Below are positions 60,205 through 64,000 of a DNA stretch of 64,000 nt, one piece after another. Where the stretch lies: positions 372,001 to 436,000 of the forward strand of contig JACDTU010000009.1 of NCBI GenBank assembly GCA_022376465.1, in the 5' to 3' direction. Source of the stretch: Cubamyces lactineus. Taxonomy: Eukaryota > Basidiomycota > Agaricomycetes > Polyporales > Polyporaceae. Position 1 is the first letter of the stretch. The number at the start of each line of letters is the position of its first letter. The notes under the pieces are model-generated. The model was not told where the DNA came from. It searched no databases and was given only the letters and a program-made list of their open reading frames with translations. A program made the translations under genes and the position numbers.

Positions 60205-63007
60205 ATGTCCCGTCTCCCACGGTTGCGCTCTTCCTCCCCCGACAGGCCGCATCTCGCGCCCACCATCCACTCGACGAGTACGACGACCATGGCGGGCCCA
60301 TCTACGGCCTTTCCGCCAGCGGGGGTCACGACCCGGATGGCGACGAACTCGCTCAAGCGCAAGGCCGCAACGCAGGAGAACATCGGGGCTGAGCAGCAGC
60401 CGCCCCGCAAACTCGCCGCCATCGCCGAGGCGGACACGAATCAGCCCTTGCGACCGTCGAAGGTCGCGCCGAATGGGACTACCACGACGACAACTACGAC
60501 AACAGGGACGGGTGTGGCGAAGTTGGGCAGGGGTCCACCGCCGTTGACGAAGCCAAGAGCGCCAGCATTGTCGACGTCGACGACGGCGACTGGGGTGCGG
60601 AGAACGACCCGTGCGACGAGTGCGCCACCGAAGACGGCCCCGGTGCGACCACCTGCAAGACCTACGTCGCGTGTTGCGTGAGTTTCTGTCTTCCATCTGC
60701 TAGGTTGTCGAGGTGGTTGTCCGTGATGAGAAGATATCCAAGTGATGAAACGCTGTGGGTCTGTAGGACAAGTGGACGCAATGGTTGGCTTGCGATCTCC
60801 TTGGACAGGATCTGTAGCACAGGTGATCAGGATATGAATCCGCATACCATACCGTTTATTCTCTTCTGACCTGACGCCCCCGCTCCTCCCGAATTGTCCT
60901 TGTCATCGATACACTTGCTCACAAGCACGCATCCTAGATCTCGCCCTGGGACCAACACGGCAAACGATGAACGATTCGACTCAATTCAGCAACAGATCGC
61001 CAGGATAGAAGCTGCCCGTGCTGCAGATGCAGCGCGCTTGGATGCCGAGCTCGCGCAAGAACGCGCCAAACGCTCCGACCTCCAGGCATCCCACGAAGCC
61101 CTCTCCCGTGAACTCACCAACGCCAAGACGCAAGAACTCGCCCAGCGACAAGAATTGTTCATCGCCTCCGACGAACTGAACAACCTTCGACAACGACATG
61201 AACGCGAGATCTCTGAGATGCAAGCCGACCTCCGGAGGAAAGACCGCGAACTTCGCGAGCTCAACGAAGACCTGCGAATGTATCAGGCCGACCTCGAGCG
61301 GGAACGCGAAACGGTCAAGAGCCTCAAGGCGACCATTGCCCAACAAGCAACTGCGCAACTCAGCCTGACGGCTCAACTTGGTGCTCTGCAGGCAGAGAAG
61401 GCTGCAGTTCAAGCCGAGTTTGATCGCACATCTGGCTCAAAGGCAGACCTGGCGATCCAGCTCGAACGCGCCCAGAAGCGTATCGCCGATCTCGAACGCG
61501 AGGCCCGTGAGGGCGAGAGCGTGCGGCGGAAGCTGCATAACATGGTGCAGGAGCTGAAGGGCAACATCCGCGTCTTCGTGCGCGTACGCCCGGTCTTGCG
61601 CTCGGACATTCTCTCGTCGACGTTTTCCCTGTCGGCTGGCTCCGCAGGTGCGATCACCGATGGGACGGGTAGTCCTGACCCGGAGGCAGAAGCGAAGTTA
61701 CGGGAGGAGGCGATGGCACCCATGGCGTTCCCGGACAAGATGGACCACCGAGAGATCGTCCTCAAGTCGTCAAGCGAGAGCGCCACTGGTCAGGAGCGGA
61801 AGGACGAGTGGCAATTCACCTTTGACAGGGTACGTCTACATCTGATGCTATCGTGGTGCTCTGCTCACCTTGTGCGTGTAGGTCTTTGAGCCTCATTCCA
61901 CCCAAGCTGAAGTCTTTGAGGAGATCTCACAGCTTGCGCAAAGTTGTACCGACGGTTACAACGTTTGCGTGTTTGCATACGGTCAGACTGGCTCGGGCAA
62001 GTCCTTCACGATGGAGGGTGGGCAGGTACGCGATGTGCCGCATTTCTTCAGAATCATTATTCATCACCTCTTCCTCAGTCTGAGACGACGGCCGGCATGA
62101 TCCCTCGTGCAGTCGAGCAAGTCTTCCGTGTAGCCGACGAGCTCAAGAGCAAGGGTTGGGAGTACAAGATGGAAGGTCAATTCCTTGAGATCGTACGTCG
62201 GTCTTCCCTGCTCTATCAAACAGTCTGGCTCATTTACTTTCCATCCAGTACAACGAGACGATTAATGACCTGCTTGGCAAGGGCGAGTTCGACAAGAAGA
62301 AGCATGAGATCAAGCACGACCCCAAGACGGGGCGCACTACCGTCACGGATGTCAACGTGGTCCCCCTCGCTTCCGCAACCCAGGTCCGCACACTCCTTGC
62401 AGTCGCGCAAGGCCGTCGTACCGTCGCTGCAACGCTCATGAACGAGCGTTCCTCGCGTTCTCATTCGGTCTTCACGCTGCGCATCCGTGGCGAGAACGCA
62501 CTCACAGGCGAGTCCTGTGAGGGTTCGCTCAACTTGGTCGACCTCGCGGGTAGCGAGCGGCTCGAGAAGAGCGGCGCGGGAGCGGACAGGGAGCGGCTGA
62601 AGGAGACGCAGAATATCAACAAGAGTCTGAGTGCCCTAGGCGATGTGATTGCCGCTCTGGGCGAGAAGGGCGAAGGCAAGGGTGACAAGCACATTCCCTA
62701 TCGGAATTCGAAGGTACATCTAGTTGTCTTTTCTTACCCATGTCCAAGCTATGGTTACTGACTGGTATATGAAGCTCACTTATCTTCTGCAAAACTCGCT
62801 CAGCGGCAACTCCAAGACGCTCATGTTCCTTAACCTCTCGCCGCTCGCGACCCATCTCCACGAGTCCCTGTGCTCGCTGCGTTTTGCTACCAAGGTTCGT
62901 ATCCTGTTCCCAGTCTTCGGCGCGTCCATGCTCACCTGCTCTCACCCTCATAGGTCAACAACACGACCATTGGTACTGCGAAGAAGCAGACCAAACACTC
63001 TTCGTGA
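60205..63007 (+). CDS. Kinesin-14 (Kar3/KlpA/Ncd type), C-terminal motor
   Basis: A minus-end-directed microtubule motor of the mitotic spindle. Exons 60205-60677, 60938-61829, 61882-62025, 62079-62192, 62249-62713, 62775-62894 and 62954-63007 give 753 aa. Residues 1-160 are a basic, Pro/Thr-rich tail likely to bind microtubules. A long coiled coil runs from about 170 to 360. The neck and motor start at [13 protein letters not shown] (about 365). Motor motifs: [15 protein letters not shown] (P-loop, about 488), [11 protein letters not shown] (switch I), [10 protein letters not shown] (switch II), and LMFLNLSPL near the end. The motor being at the C-terminus with the neck before it defines kinesin-14. 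The motor ends only about 17 residues after ATK|VNN, the normal short end. Intron 1 is 260 bp, longer than the rest. Confidence 0.95.
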
Positions 63008-63309
63008 TCCCTTCCCTGTTGACTATCACCTATCCATTTCCGTGTTTTCATCCGTTGCTGCGTGCCCTTTGCTGTCGTATGTATCGGACTATAGTCTCTC
63101 TTCCCACATATCTGTACGTTCAAGTGTATACAAGCAGATGATACCGTACCACCCTTTCTAACTAGTGAACGAGCTCAAGCTCGACGTGGCTATATGCGGT
63201 ATGGTACAAGTGAGGATTACAACAAATGCGAGTGCGATACGAAAGCAAGAAGTAGAAAAAATCGATGATGTAAGATAGAGAACAAGGCAATGATTATTAG
63301 ACGAAACGG
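63008..63309. other. Intergenic between convergent kinesin-14 and APN2
   Basis: 302 bases between two stop codons. No gene or repeat recognised. Confidence 0.5.
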
Positions 63310-64000
63310 TCATTGCTCTCCGGACTTTGTTCGTGTCCTCTCGCGTTCTCGTTCTCGCTGAGCTTCCTTCCGCACATCGCTCGCCCACTTGAAGTAATTG
63401 CACCGGTATTGGTGATCCACTTCGTCTCGGAGCCGCTCGCCCTTTCCCTTGTCATATCCTGGCCCTACAGGTCTGTGCATAAAATCTCATCCATCAGCTG
63501 CTACGCCCAAACAGAGAATGCAATTGTAGTCGTGCGTACCTCGAGCAGAGATAGAACTTCTTGCCCTTGTTCGGACCCTGTTTATTCACCGTCCACAGTT
63601 TCGTCGGTTCGCCATGCACAAGACAATTTGGCGGCTGGACGGGAGCGAAGACTTCCGACCATGCCGCTTTCTTCTGCGCCTGGGGTTGCGACGAGGATGA
63701 AGGCGAGGGAGTGGGCTCATCGTCTGCGGAGAGCGGCGCAGCGTCGGCCTTCGCGGGCTCGCAGGCAAGACGGTAGTCTGCATCTAACTGGTCTTGCATA
63801 GCTTGGCTCGAAGATGGGGTGTCATCGCTCAACGCGGAGCTTAGCGTAGACAGAGGAGTACTTGTCGGGGCGTCGTCCTCGATTTCGATGACCTCGTGAG
63901 TCTTCTGTGTCTTGGACGATGCGGAGGTAGATGGGGTAGATGAAGTAGAGGGTTTGGAGAAGAAGGCCGCAATGCTCGCCTGACCTTTGACGTGTTTGCG
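63310..64000 (-). CDS. APN2: DNA-(apurinic/apyrimidinic site) endonuclease 2, C-terminal part (window edge)
   Basis: Apn2/Ape2 repairs abasic sites and 3' blocks. Only the last two exons of the part in the window are seen: 64000-63540 and 63472-63310 (minus strand, intron 67 bp); the catalytic nuclease domain lies beyond base 64000. Near the edge QASIAAFFSK matches the QxxIxxFF PCNA-interaction motif. A Ser/Thr-rich linker follows, then a GRF-type zinc finger: CLVHGEPTKLWTVNKQGPNKG, FYLCSRPVGPGYD, DEVDHQYRCNYFKWASDV. This PIP box plus C-terminal GRF finger is the APN2 arrangement. The end is a charged RERERERTR tail. Topoisomerase III also has GRF fingers, but the order seen here fits APN2 better. 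Confidence 0.85.

Noticed and set aside
1..64000. tRNA, rRNA and CRISPR arrays
   Set aside because: Looked for T-arm words such as GTTCGAATC and for spaced direct repeats; no convincing tRNA fold, rRNA or array was found by eye.

Overview
This window is nuclear DNA from a filamentous basidiomycete, most likely an Agaricomycete. The signs are many very short introns (mostly 48-80 bp, GT..AG, often with a CTAAC/CTGAC-type branch site), GC-rich coding sequence, pyrimidine-rich leaders before start codons, compact genes on both strands, and typical fungal gene content (Bud6, Opi1, SRE/Urbs1-type GATA factor, HAUS6-like, NADPH nitrate reductase). The species cannot be named from the sequence alone. 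All gene models below were built by eye, joining exons only where splice sites, reading phase and family alignment agreed; exon coordinates are in each entry.

Left part (1-19.6 kb) is gene-poor. It holds a 5'-only BUD6/AIP3-like fragment (3794-5127), a 389-bp TA-flanked inverted-repeat (MITE-like) element (6172-6560), several microsatellites, a stretch of about 7 kb without any recognisable gene, and one proline/serine-rich protein gene (12908-15310).

From 19.6 kb on the window is gene-dense: a CrpA-like copper-exporting P1B-ATPase (19613-23124, +), a small protein with the same SCLK plus RK(S/T)VxFC motif pair as the 12.9-kb gene (23566-24103, -), a mitochondrial EngB/YihA-type GTPase (24945-26088, +), an IBtk-like ankyrin-RCC1-BTB protein (26700-31604, +), an Opi1 phospholipid regulator (33307-36552, -), a two-finger iron-regulatory GATA factor (37681-40905, -), ribosomal protein eL37 (43309-44108, +), an augmin HAUS6-like protein (44483-47177, -), an F-box/leucine-rich protein (47511-49255, -), nitrate reductase (50201-54860, +), an M20 carboxypeptidase S-like protease (55003-57422, -), mitochondrial ribosomal protein mS29/DAP3 (58070-59946, +), a kinesin-14 motor (60205-63007, +) and the 3' part of APN2/APE2 AP-endonuclease (63310-64000, -).

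These are mostly unrelated single genes rather than one pathway cluster. Themes do recur: metal handling (Cu exporter, Fe GATA factor), mitochondrial translation (EngB, mS29), spindle/cytoskeleton (HAUS6-like, kinesin-14, Bud6 fragment) and ubiquitin adaptors (IBtk-like BTB protein, F-box protein). I did not find a convincing novel multi-gene system. The most unusual signals are at gene-structure level: runs of micro-exons of 3-16 nt in the eL37, nitrate reductase and EngB genes, identical intron positions inside both GATA zinc fingers with a GATA-box palindrome inside the second intron, and the MITE-like element.
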